From NCBI RefSeq assembly GCF_014268745.2, contig NZ_JABWRB020000001.1, positions 1,860,001 through 1,924,000 of the forward strand: a stretch of 64,000 bases of DNA. Direction: 5' to 3'. The notes beneath the pieces were generated by a model. It saw only the letters and a program-made list of their open reading frames with translations. It searched no databases and had not been told where the DNA came from. The translations under genes were made by a program, and so were the position numbers. Of this stretch, positions 25,140 through 32,836 are shown piece after piece (the stretch's first letter is position 1; each line of letters begins with the position of its first letter). Source of the stretch: Pseudomonas zanjanensis. GTDB lineage: Bacteria; Pseudomonadota; Gammaproteobacteria; Pseudomonadales; Pseudomonadaceae.

Positions 25140-26936
25140 TCAGGTACGCGCCAACTCCAACGGGATCTCCAAGGTAAACAGCGCACCTTGCCCCGGTCCA
25201 TCGCTGTGGACGTGCAGGCGGCCATTCATTTCTACCGCCGCCAGGGCGCAGCTGTGCAGGCCAAACCCATGGCCGTCCTTGCGTGTCGTAAAACCGTGAT
25301 TGAAGATGCGCGCCAGGTTCTCCGCGCAAATGCCTTCGCCACGGTCCTTGACGCTCAGGCAAAGCGTCGTTTCGTCGAGAATGCGGATTCCCAAGGTCAT
25401 TTCACGCGGATGTCCCTCGGTGTGCGACATCGCAAACTTGGCATTGCTGATCAGATTGATCAGGACCAGCAACAGCCTGTGCTTGTCGCCCATGATCATG
25501 GGTACATCCTGGTAATCCTTGATGACGGTGACGTGGTGTCGGCTGAGAGCGCCCGAATTCATTCGCAGCGCGTCTTCGAACAGGTCGCTGACCTTGAGCG
25601 GTTCGATCAGCCTGGCGGCGCCCGCATAGGTTTGTTGGGTCGTGACGATTTCCTTGATGTGATCGATGCTCTTGGTCAACTGCGCCAATTCATCGATCAG
25701 CAGCGTCTGTTCAGCGGCGATGGAGTCGACCAACTCGTTGAAATAGCGTGGCAGCAAGCGGCCTTTTTCATCGTGGCTAATGAAGTGGCCAAGGTCCTCG
25801 GCATGTTCATTCATCATGTTGACCGCTTTCGTGAGTCCGAGCGTCTTGCTGTGCCTCAACTTGCGGGTTACCACCTCGGCTGAAATATTGACGCTGTTGA
25901 GCACATTGCCAACGTTGTGCAGCACGTTCGTCGCGATTTCGGCCATGCCCGCCATCCGGGCCGCCTCCACCAGTTCGCGTTCGGCTTCCATCAGCTCACG
26001 GGTGCGCTCCTGCACGCGCTCTTCCAGGCGTTCGTTGGACGATTGCAGCGCCTGGTTGATCTGGTTGATCACGGCGTAGCTGCGAACCAACCGCACCGCC
26101 AGGTAGATCATCAACAGCGCCATCAGGCTGGCGCACACGGCCAGGTAGATGTGGTACTGACGGTCAGTTGCGGCGGTCCTGCGCTGTGTCTCGTTCAACA
26201 ATTCATTGATGCTGTCCAGTTCCTGGGCAACCGGAATGACGCTGATGCGGTCAAGCAGGTCATTGACGACCGGTTGTTCCTGGACGATGGTCCTGACGTG
26301 CTGGGTCAGGGTTTTGAAGGGCGCCTGGTCAGTCGCGGGCAATCGTTCGATGTAAGGCTCCAGCTCAGTTAACTTGCCTTGCAACTCCCTGGCTTTGTCC
26401 GTCGTGACATAAAGCGCGAACTCCAATGTTGTCAGGGTCAACTCAAGCACATTGGACGCCACGGTCATGCGTTCCAGCGGGCTTTCGATATTCATGTCCT
26501 TGAGCCGCGTTTGTATCTGGTCTTCAACCTGCGGCAGCGCATCCAGGGAGATGCGTAGATGGGCGTTGTGTCGTTCGAATTGCTCCACCAGCAAGGATTT
26601 GTTCTTGACGGCTTCCACATAGCCCTGGCGGCGGGACACCCAAAGAGTCGCCAAGGGGCCGGTGTTGTTGAGCTGCTCCAATTGCTGCCAGCGACTGTCG
26701 GCCTCCGGTGGCGGGGCCAGGGAGAGGTTGTTGTTGATGCCGATCTTTTTTCTGAGGATCTTGCTGTTCCAGTTCGCATCGGATTGTTTGAGTTGGCGAA
26801 TGAAGTCGCGGGATTCGAAGTAGGTCGATGAGTCGTAGGTGTATGACTTGATCAGAAAGAATATCAGCGCGGAAAACACAATAAGCGCGACGGCCAACAG
26901 GGCGGGCCATTTATATTTTTTTATAAGCGTGGTCAC
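25140..26936 (-). CDS. Membrane sensor histidine kinase (orphan, DAHL-like sensor)
   Basis: A 598-residue kinase. Two membrane helices (about 10-30 and 262-284) flank a 230-residue all-helical periplasmic region resembling DAHL-type alpha-helical sensors. A coiled coil follows (NERLEERVQERTRELMEAER), then the phospho-acceptor His340 in ATNVLHNVGNVLNSV, an H-box of the HNVGN type. The ATPase domain has the N box LINLISNAKFAM and the G boxes DRGEGICAENL and GHGFGLHSCALAA. No response regulator gene adjoins it on either side, and there is no receiver domain, so its partner lies elsewhere. Start ATG 26936 follows GGAGAAC. Confidence 0.9.
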   Translation of the reverse strand: MTTLIKKYKWPALLAVALIVFSALIFFLIKSYTYDSSTYFESRDFIRQLKQSDANWNSKILRKKIGINNNLSLAPPPEADSRWQQLEQLNNTGPLATLWVSRRQGYVEAVKNKSLLVEQFERHNAHLRISLDALPQVEDQIQTRLKDMNIESPLERMTVASNVLELTLTTLEFALYVTTDKARELQGKLTELEPYIERLPATDQAPFKTLTQHVRTIVQEQPVVNDLLDRISVIPVAQELDSINELLNETQRRTAATDRQYHIYLAVCASLMALLMIYLAVRLVRSYAVINQINQALQSSNERLEERVQERTRELMEAERELVEAARMAGMAEIATNVLHNVGNVLNSVNISAEVVTRKLRHSKTLGLTKAVNMMNEHAEDLGHFISHDEKGRLLPRYFNELVDSIAAEQTLLIDELAQLTKSIDHIKEIVTTQQTYAGAARLIEPLKVSDLFEDALRMNSGALSRHHVTVIKDYQDVPMIMGDKHRLLLVLINLISNAKFAMSHTEGHPREMTLGIRILDETTLCLSVKDRGEGICAENLARIFNHGFTTRKDGHGFGLHSCALAAVEMNGRLHVHSDGPGQGALFTLEIPLELART

Positions 26937-27200
26937 GCTGTTCTCCTATGCGGGGTGCTGATCAATGCGTAGGTGAATTCCCGAGGCGGGAGATGCTCAA
27001 GACTTGAGCCGAAGGGGAGGCGAGGTAATCGTCGTACGGTGGGTCGTGTCGGTCTGCTTTTGCCTGGATGCACGTTGAGCTCCCTGCTAACGATGAACGT
27101 CGGGTTCATTGCCGAGTGTAGCGCTAACGAGCGGGATGATGTCTGTTGGGGGCCTTCCCGGGATGGAGCAGGCGCGGCCAGGCAGGCCGCGCCGATGGCG

Positions 27201-28091
27201 TTACTTGATGTCGATGAAGGGCAGGGCGCTGTTCGGCAGCACGGTGGTTGGCAGCACGCCATTCCAGCGCTCGGCCTTGGTCAGCTCCACCAGGTTCTGG
27301 TTGCTGGCCAGGGCCTGGGCCCGGGCCTTGATGGCCTCGGCTTCGGCTTTGCCGCGCAGTTCGGTCGCCAGCGCGTCTGCCTTGGCCTGGGCCACTTGCG
27401 AGTCAGCTTCCGCCTGGGCCTGGGTTACCCGGATCTGCGCCTGGACCTGCTCGGTGGCGAGCTGTTGTTCGCGGGTCTTGACTTGGACTTCCGCGGCCAT
27501 GCGCGCTTCGATGGCCTTCTCGTAGGCGTCACTGAAGTCGATGTTCTCGACCTGGACGCTGTCGATGATCACCGGGCCGGTAATGGTGGCCTTGATGGCC
27601 GTGGAAATATCGTTGACCAGTTGGACGCGGTTCTGCACGGCAGCCACGGCGTTGAACTTGCCAAAGACGTTTTCCACCTGGGTCGGCACCTGGCGGCTGA
27701 TCATCCGGTCGCGGATGCCTTCAAGGTCCTTGAACTGGGTATAGACCTTCGCGACATCGGAAGGCGCGATGTGCCAGGACACGGACACCTTGAGCTCGGC
27801 GGACTGTTGGTCCTTACTGTAGGCTTGGAGGTCTTCATAAGCCGTCACTTGGCTCTGGACGCTGATCAGGCGTACCGACTCGATGAACGGCATCTTGAAG
27901 GACAGCCCTGGTTCAACCACCCCGACCAGCGCCCCGTTGCGCAGCAGCACGCCGCGCTCGGTTTCGTCGACCGTGTACCAACTGCCAAAGAATACGCATA
28001 ACAAGAGGATGCCCGCGATTGCAGCAACGATGGAACCGATGGTTTTACTGGTCACTTTTCTTTCCTTGAGTGGCTGGGGAGGGTTTGCCAT
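27201..28091 (-). CDS. SPFH/prohibitin-family membrane protein
   Basis: A 296-residue protein with one N-terminal membrane helix (about residues 18-37) and a large exposed part. The SPFH/band-7 domain spans about 40-220: TVDETERGVLLRNG, WHIAPSDVAKVYTQF, VENIDFSDAYEKAIEARMAA. A long Ala/Gln/Glu coiled coil follows (about 195-265). It resembles HflK/HflC/prohibitin proteins that form membrane rings and influence FtsH-type proteases. The start at Met 28091 is preferred over the frame start at 28124 because the extra residues have no match. It is not next to hflX or a protease gene; a stand-alone copy. The 264 bases downstream (26937-27200) show no gene. Confidence 0.88.
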   Translation of the reverse strand: MANPPQPLKERKVTSKTIGSIVAAIAGILLLCVFFGSWYTVDETERGVLLRNGALVGVVEPGLSFKMPFIESVRLISVQSQVTAYEDLQAYSKDQQSAELKVSVSWHIAPSDVAKVYTQFKDLEGIRDRMISRQVPTQVENVFGKFNAVAAVQNRVQLVNDISTAIKATITGPVIIDSVQVENIDFSDAYEKAIEARMAAEVQVKTREQQLATEQVQAQIRVTQAQAEADSQVAQAKADALATELRGKAEAEAIKARAQALASNQNLVELTKAERWNGVLPTTVLPNSALPFIDIK

Positions 28092-28141
28092 AGTTGTGTC
28101 CAATGTTGAAGCAGCAACCGGCATTCTGAATGCCAGACACG

Positions 28142-28169
28142 AAAAAGCCCTGAATAATCAGGGCTTTAA
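28142..28169 (-). terminator. Terminator of tRNA-Ser
   Basis: On the minus strand AAAGCCCTGA and TCAGGGCTTT form a 10-bp stem with the loop TTAT, followed by TT. It lies about 10 bases past the tRNA CCA. Confidence 0.85.
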
Positions 28170-28179
28170 CGTTAAAAGA

Positions 28180-28268
28180 TGGCGGAGGCGATGGGATTCG
28201 AACTCATGGACCTGTTACAGTCGACGGTTTTCAAGACCGTTGCCTTAAACCACTCGGCCACACCTCCG
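28180..28268 (-). tRNA. tRNA-Ser (TGA)
   Basis: An 89-nt class II tRNA on the minus strand: acceptor CGGAGGT/GCCTCCG, anticodon loop CTTGAAA with anticodon TGA, a long variable arm, T-arm GTTCGAATC, and encoded CCA. Confidence 0.96.
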
Positions 28269-28391
28269 TATTGCGTTGCGGGCGCCATAATACCCGAATG
28301 AAACACACTGTCAAACTCTCTACGTAGCTTGTTACAGAGCGTCTGTTATGATCCTTGCCACTGAATGTTTCAAAACCGGAGGAGTGTCGCC

Positions 28392-29063
28392 ATGCGCGAA
28401 CAGGATTACGCAGTGAACAACAGCGTGCAGGCTGAGCAGCTAGAGGTTAGCCGCGTCCTGCGCAACACTTACGGCCTGCTGGCACTCACACTCGCTTTTA
28501 GCGGTGTGATGGCCTACGTCGCACAACAGATGCGGGTGGGTTACCCGAACATCTTCGTCGTGCTGATCGGGTTCTATGGCCTTTTCTTCCTTACCAACAA
28601 ACTCCGTGACTCGGCATGGGGCCTGGTGTCGGCTTTCGCCCTGACCGGTTTCATGGGCTTCCTGCTCGGCCCGATCCTCAATCGCTACCTGCAAATGCAG
28701 GGCGGCGCCGAAGTGGTCAGCTCGGCCTTTGCAATGACCGCCCTGGTATTTGGTGGCCTGTCGGCCTACGTGCTGATTTCCCGCAAGGACATGAGCTTCC
28801 TCGGCGGTTTCATCACCGCAGGTTTCTTCGTCCTGCTGGGCGCGGTGCTGGCCAGCTTCTTCTTCCAGATCAGCGGCCTGCAACTGGCGATCAGCGCCGG
28901 CTTCGTGCTGTTTTCGTCGGTCTGCATCCTGTATCAGACCAGCGCCATCATTCATGGCGGTGAGCGTAACTACATCATGGCGACTGTCAGCCTGTATGTA
29001 TCGATCTACAACCTGTTCGTCAGCTTGCTGCAGCTGTTTGGCCTGATGGGGCGTGACGACTGA
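28392..29063 (+). CDS. Bax inhibitor-1/YccA family membrane protein
   Basis: A 223-residue inner-membrane protein with seven predicted helices, the BI-1 (TMBIM) fold: the N-terminal RVLRNTYGLLALTLAFSGV, the central FMGFLLGPILNRYL and the end VSLYVSIYNLFVSLLQLFGL are typical. Bacterial YccA inhibits the FtsH protease; BsYetJ leaks calcium under pH control. Which applies here is unknown. The start ATG 28392 (MREQDYAV) follows GGAGGAG; the upstream ATG at 28365 has no site. A strong terminator follows. It neighbours an SPFH gene, another possible FtsH-quality-control partner, though the two are on opposite strands. Confidence 0.93.
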   Translation: MREQDYAVNNSVQAEQLEVSRVLRNTYGLLALTLAFSGVMAYVAQQMRVGYPNIFVVLIGFYGLFFLTNKLRDSAWGLVSAFALTGFMGFLLGPILNRYLQMQGGAEVVSSAFAMTALVFGGLSAYVLISRKDMSFLGGFITAGFFVLLGAVLASFFFQISGLQLAISAGFVLFSSVCILYQTSAIIHGGERNYIMATVSLYVSIYNLFVSLLQLFGLMGRDD

Positions 29064-29116
29064 TTGCATTTTTGATGAGTGAAAGGTCCGCTTCGGCGTG
29101 ATGCTGTTCACATTAA

Positions 29117-29158
29117 AGAAACGGCGTTTTTCAGAGATGAAAAGCGCCGTTTTTTTTT
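29117..29158 (+). terminator. Terminator after the YccA-family gene
   Basis: A 13-bp stem including AACGGCG (29120-29126) and its complement CGCCGTT, with a 6-base loop, is followed by eight Ts. Confidence 0.92.
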
Positions 29159-29221
29159 GGGTGTTTTTTGGATGGCGTGGAGGGGTATGTATATCCGTTT
29201 CTTCGGTCACGGCTATTTAGG

Positions 29222-29363
29222 GTTCCGCCCTGACGGCGGCTCACTTTTTTGTAACCCATGTGGGTGATCCGTATACCCACCACTCGGCTGTGCCCTTACT
29301 CCGGCACTGCGCAGTGCCTGCGTTCGGCCAGCGTGGTTTAACGGGGCGCCCGAGATCAAGATC
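29222..29363. repeat. Probable dispersed intergenic repeat
   Basis: This stretch (GCCCTGACGGCGGCTCAC... through ...CTCCGGCACTGCGCAGTG... to GGGGCGCCCGAGATCAAG) looks to me like a dispersed non-coding repeat I have seen between Pseudomonas genes. No coding frame is credible. It ends at the CAAAG array. Confidence 0.4.
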
Positions 29364-29398
29364 CAAAGCAAAGCAAAGCAAAGCAAAGCAAAGCAAAG
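29364..29398. repeat. Tandem CAAAG x7 microsatellite
   Basis: Seven uninterrupted copies of the pentamer CAAAG (29364-29398), followed by CAAGG. It is non-coding, in a 900-base gene-free gap (29064-29961), which also holds REP arms and a promoter-like stretch I could not define. Confidence 0.9.
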
Positions 29399-29443
29399 CA
29401 AGGGCGAGTAGGGCACATGCCGGCATCTATGTGGCTGAGCTAC

Positions 29444-29605
29444 CGCTATCGTGAGCAAGCTCGCTCCTACACTGGGCCGCAGTAAACACAAAACTCATGA
29501 ACACCCAGATCTCCTGTGGGGAGCGAGCTTGCTCGCGATGAGGTCGGCACATACAGCATCACAGCAAACTATCCCTCCGCCTTCGCGAGCAAGCCCGCTC
29601 TCCCG
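29444..29605. repeat. REP cluster (single arm plus pair)
   Basis: One arm CGTGAGCAAGCTCGCTCC at about 29450-29467, then a pair GTGGGGAGCGAGCTTGCTCG (about 29516) and CGCGAGCAAGCCCGCTC (to about 29600). All are of the GCGAGCAAGC type. Confidence 0.8.
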
Positions 29606-29961
29606 GGTTTCAGCATCGTGGCCAATCGCCAACAAAAAGCCCAAAACTGATGGCACCTTTGCATAAATGATCTACACCTATGACAAGGGATTGCACTGCC
29701 AAGGTCGGCATGCGGCTGATCGATCGATCACCGCGCGAAGTCTTCGCCACATTCCCTCGATAGCGTTCGCATTCGGCTAGCAGAGCCAGGTTTGAGCGTG
29801 CCCACTTATTGGGTGCAAAGGAGGTGTATCACTTCACTGAACGCCACCGTGGACCGTGAACAAGCTTGGGCATTGTGCCGAAGCCTGATAACAGAAGGAG
29901 ACCCTGCGCATCGCTCAGCAATTCGATGGGACGGCAGGCGTCTCTCTATAAGGAGATATCG

Positions 29962-31311
29962 ATGAAGCAGCCTCAAGGAAAGATTATTGCGTGGCTGGCC
30001 CTGACGGGGGCATTGTCCACCGCTAGCGTCCATGCCGGAGTTTTCCCCGATTTCGGTTACGCCCCGCCCAAGAGTGAATACTCCGGAGCGCCGTTCCAGC
30101 TCAGCCAGGATTATCCGACGGTGGCCCCGGGCGCATCCTCGATACCGGGATTCTTCCAACATTTACCCAAGTCATTCTCCAATGACTTTGAAACCTGGCG
30201 CCCGTACATGGAGGAAGTGAAAAAGTATTGCTTGGAAGGCAATACTGAAATCGGCTGGAAAGTACAAAAGAACAAGATTCGCCGGTGGTATCACATGCCC
30301 TGGCAACATTACGGCCCCAACGGTCGTGAAGGCATCAGCGGGCTGACCAAGGAGGCACCGATTCAGCCCGGGCAACTGGCAAGTGCGCAGACCGGCAGCG
30401 GGCAGACCTACGCGGTGGGTATCTATAACGACATAGGGGCCTACACCATCGGCCAGGTCTGGAAAGACCCGCATAATCCAGACCCAAGCCAAACCTCGAA
30501 ACCCAAGAGCTTTGCCAACGGCACGGTGGTCTGCAAGGCGCTGTTTGCCGATATAGACGTCAAGACGGTGCCGTTCCTCGCGAACCCATTGCTCTGGAAC
30601 GCCTACACCACCGAAACCTTCGACTCGACAAACCGGTCCGTCACCAAAGTAGCACTGATTCAGATGGACATTGCCGTGCGCGACACCCGCGTGAGCGACA
30701 CCGGTTGGTTGTTCGGCACGTTCCAATACAATGGCGCCATGACCGGCAAGGCGAACTGGAACAACCTGGTGCCGGTGGGGATCATGTGGGGCAATGATCC
30801 CCAGGAAATCGGCAATGACTTTACCAACCCCAAACCGGTGGTCACCAAGATCAACCCGGCCCTGAAACAGACCGCAATCAACGCCAACACCCAAGAGCTG
30901 CCACCGACTCACCTGGGTTGGAACGGACGACTCAATGGGCCGGTGGACAACCCCCAGGCGTCCTGCCTGAGTTGCCACATGACCGCCGAGTACCAGCAAT
31001 TGGCGATCATGAACCCGACGTTCCAGGCCAACCCGCCACCTGTGGGAGGCGATGAGTGGATGAAATGGTTCCAGAACATTCCGGCCGGTCAACCGTTCAG
31101 CCCGGGCACCCAAAGCACGGACTACAGCCTGCAACTGTCTGGAGCCCTGGCCAACTTCTACGACTGGAAGTGCAACCACAGCGGCGTCTATGCAGATGGC
31201 GTCAATGCCTGCGCCAAGCTCCAGACGCTCAAGTTGATCAAGGCGAGCAACGCGCCTGAGGAACAAGTGCACAAAGTGCAACGCAGTCCGGAGTTGGAGG
31301 AACTCGAGTAA
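29962..31311 (+). CDS. Exported protein with one CxxCH heme site, family unknown
   Basis: A 449-residue secreted protein; residues 1-25 (WLALTGALSTASVHA) form a signal peptide. ATG 29962 follows AAGGAGATATC. A single c-type heme attachment motif, CLSCH, occurs at residues 335-339, followed by M340. Earlier parts carry aromatic-rich segments (RRWYHMPWQHYGPNGREG) and YAVGIYNDIGAYTIGQVW. Further Cys occur at about 90, 191 and near the C-terminus (DWKCNH, NACAKL), suggesting disulfides. I know no named family with this combination; a periplasmic redox or sensor role is inference. No cytochrome maturation or oxidase genes are near. A hairpin (31321-31346) follows. Confidence 0.7.
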   Translation: MKQPQGKIIAWLALTGALSTASVHAGVFPDFGYAPPKSEYSGAPFQLSQDYPTVAPGASSIPGFFQHLPKSFSNDFETWRPYMEEVKKYCLEGNTEIGWKVQKNKIRRWYHMPWQHYGPNGREGISGLTKEAPIQPGQLASAQTGSGQTYAVGIYNDIGAYTIGQVWKDPHNPDPSQTSKPKSFANGTVVCKALFADIDVKTVPFLANPLLWNAYTTETFDSTNRSVTKVALIQMDIAVRDTRVSDTGWLFGTFQYNGAMTGKANWNNLVPVGIMWGNDPQEIGNDFTNPKPVVTKINPALKQTAINANTQELPPTHLGWNGRLNGPVDNPQASCLSCHMTAEYQQLAIMNPTFQANPPPVGGDEWMKWFQNIPAGQPFSPGTQSTDYSLQLSGALANFYDWKCNHSGVYADGVNACAKLQTLKLIKASNAPEEQVHKVQRSPELEELE

Positions 31312-31320
31312 CACCCTTTT

Positions 31321-31346
31321 CCGGCCTCGGACGATCCGAGGCCGGT
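31321..31346. terminator. Hairpin between convergent genes
   Basis: A perfect 11-bp stem, CCGGCCTCGGA and TCCGAGGCCGG, lies in the 41-base gap between two convergent stops. On the plus strand it is followed by TTT, a weak tract, so it may act both ways. Confidence 0.65.
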
Positions 31347-31352
31347 TTCCAC

Positions 31353-31790
31353 TCACGCCATCGGCGGCAACCGCCGCTTGACCGGCGTTTTCTTGACAAT
31401 GGCGGTATTGGTCTCGGCATGGACATTGAGCTTGTCCAGCAAGGTATCGAGCTGTTCCATCGAGCGCACGTGCAGGCGCGCGATGAAGCAGTCGTCGCCG
31501 GTGACCTTGTCGCATTCGGTGAATTCAGCGATGGCCTGGATCTGCCGCTCCACTTCCTGCAACTGTCCCGGCAGCGGGCGGATACGCACGATGGCCTGGA
31601 GTTGATACCCAAAGCACTTGGGGTCCACCTCGACGGTGTAGCCCCTGAGCACGCCACGTTCCTCGAGCCGACGAAGGCGCTCGGCGACACTGGGGGAGGA
31701 CAGGCCGCTGAGGTTGGCCAAGGCCTTGAGCGAGCGTCGGGAATCTTCCATCAGGGCGCTGATGAGGATCTGGTCAATGTCGTCGGTCAT
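31353..31790 (-). CDS. Lrp/AsnC family transcriptional regulator
   Basis: A 145-residue DNA-binding protein. The N-terminal winged helix is IDQILISALMEDSRRSLKAL with the recognition helix LSSPSVAERLRRLEERGVL. The C-terminal RAM ligand domain (about 65-140) has VTGDDCFIARLHV. Start ATG 31790 follows GGAGCTG. It is divergent from an EamA transporter 134 bases away, the classic arrangement for an amino-acid-responsive regulator and its transporter. Confidence 0.92.
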   Translation of the reverse strand: MTDDIDQILISALMEDSRRSLKALANLSGLSSPSVAERLRRLEERGVLRGYTVEVDPKCFGYQLQAIVRIRPLPGQLQEVERQIQAIAEFTECDKVTGDDCFIARLHVRSMEQLDTLLDKLNVHAETNTAIVKKTPVKRRLPPMA

Positions 31791-31924
31791 TTTCAGCTCC
31801 GTTAGGCAAGCGCGGGAAGTTGCCTTGATAAAAAAGGTCGAAACGCAGTTTAGCCTTTTTCAAGCCATGGAGAAGGCCCTGGTCTGCTCGGCATACTGTG
31901 CCCACTTGCTGAAGGAGCCTGAAG

Positions 31925-32818
31925 ATGGACAAGACCTTACGCCGCGGTTCGCTGGAAATGACCGCCGCCATGCTGATTTCCGGAACCATCGGTTGGTTCG
32001 TACTGGTTTCCGGCCTGCCTGTACTGGATGTAGTGTTCTGGCGCTGCGTGTTCGGCGCCGTGACCTTGTTGTTGATCTGCGCCGGCTTTGGCTTTTTGCG
32101 CCCCGGCATCCTCACCCGTACCACCTTTCTCCTGGCGGTGCTCAGTGGTGTGGCGATCGTCGGTAACTGGGTGTTGTTGTTTGCCTCTTACTCCCGTGCG
32201 TCGATAGCCATCGGCACGGCGGTGTACAACGTCCAGCCGTTCATGTTGGTCGGGTTGGCGGCGTTGTTCCTGGGGGAGAAAATCACCGCGCAAAAACTGT
32301 TCTGGCTGGCGGTGTCGTTTCTCGGAATGCTGGCCATCGTCAGTGCCCATGGTGAGCAGGGGCAGGGCGGCGGTGACTATCTGCTGGGCATCGCATTGGC
32401 ATTGGGGGCCGCGTTGCTGTACGCCATAGCGGCCTTGATCATCAAGCGCCTGACCGGCACGCCACCCCATCTGATTGCGCTGATCCAGGTCAGCACCGGC
32501 GTGTTGCTGTTGGCACCTTGGGCGAACTTTTCGGCGTTGCCGCAACACGCCCAGGCCTGGGCCAGCCTGTTGACCTTGGGCATGGTGCACACCGGCGTGA
32601 TGTACGTGCTGCTGTACAGCGCCATTCAGCGGTTGCCGACCGCATTGACCGGAGCGCTGTCGTTCATCTATCCGATCGCGGCGATCTTCGTCGACTGGTT
32701 CGCCTTCGGCCATCGCCTCGAGCCGCTGCAATGGCTGGGTGTGGCGGCGATCCTGCTGGCGGCTGCTGGCATGCAACAGGGCTGGGGTATCAAGTGGCGT
32801 CGTCCAGCCCTGTCGTAG
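31925..32818 (+). CDS. EamA/DMT family transporter
   Basis: A 297-residue inner-membrane permease with ten predicted helices in two EamA halves (about 9-140 and 150-285). The first half ends ...YNVQPFMLVGLAALFLGEKI, the second ...LSFIYPIAAIFVDWF, the signature positions of the family. Start ATG 31925 follows AAGGAG. It is divergent from an Lrp regulator. Drug/metabolite exporters of this type often export amino acids or nucleosides; the substrate is not readable. Confidence 0.9.
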   Translation: MDKTLRRGSLEMTAAMLISGTIGWFVLVSGLPVLDVVFWRCVFGAVTLLLICAGFGFLRPGILTRTTFLLAVLSGVAIVGNWVLLFASYSRASIAIGTAVYNVQPFMLVGLAALFLGEKITAQKLFWLAVSFLGMLAIVSAHGEQGQGGGDYLLGIALALGAALLYAIAALIIKRLTGTPPHLIALIQVSTGVLLLAPWANFSALPQHAQAWASLLTLGMVHTGVMYVLLYSAIQRLPTALTGALSFIYPIAAIFVDWFAFGHRLEPLQWLGVAAILLAAAGMQQGWGIKWRRPALS

Positions 32819-32836
32819 CCCGTCGTTTGGGCGTGG

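Noticed and set aside
29364-29398. CRISPR-like look of the CAAAG and REP arrays
   Set aside because: The units are 5-bp tandem copies or paired palindromes, not 25-40-bp repeats with unique spacers, and no cas genes are nearby.
29213-29491. A minus-strand frame reading FALLCFALLCFALL through the CAAAG array
   Set aside because: The repeat product comes from the pentamer array. There is no ribosome site, and its ends lie in non-coding repeats.
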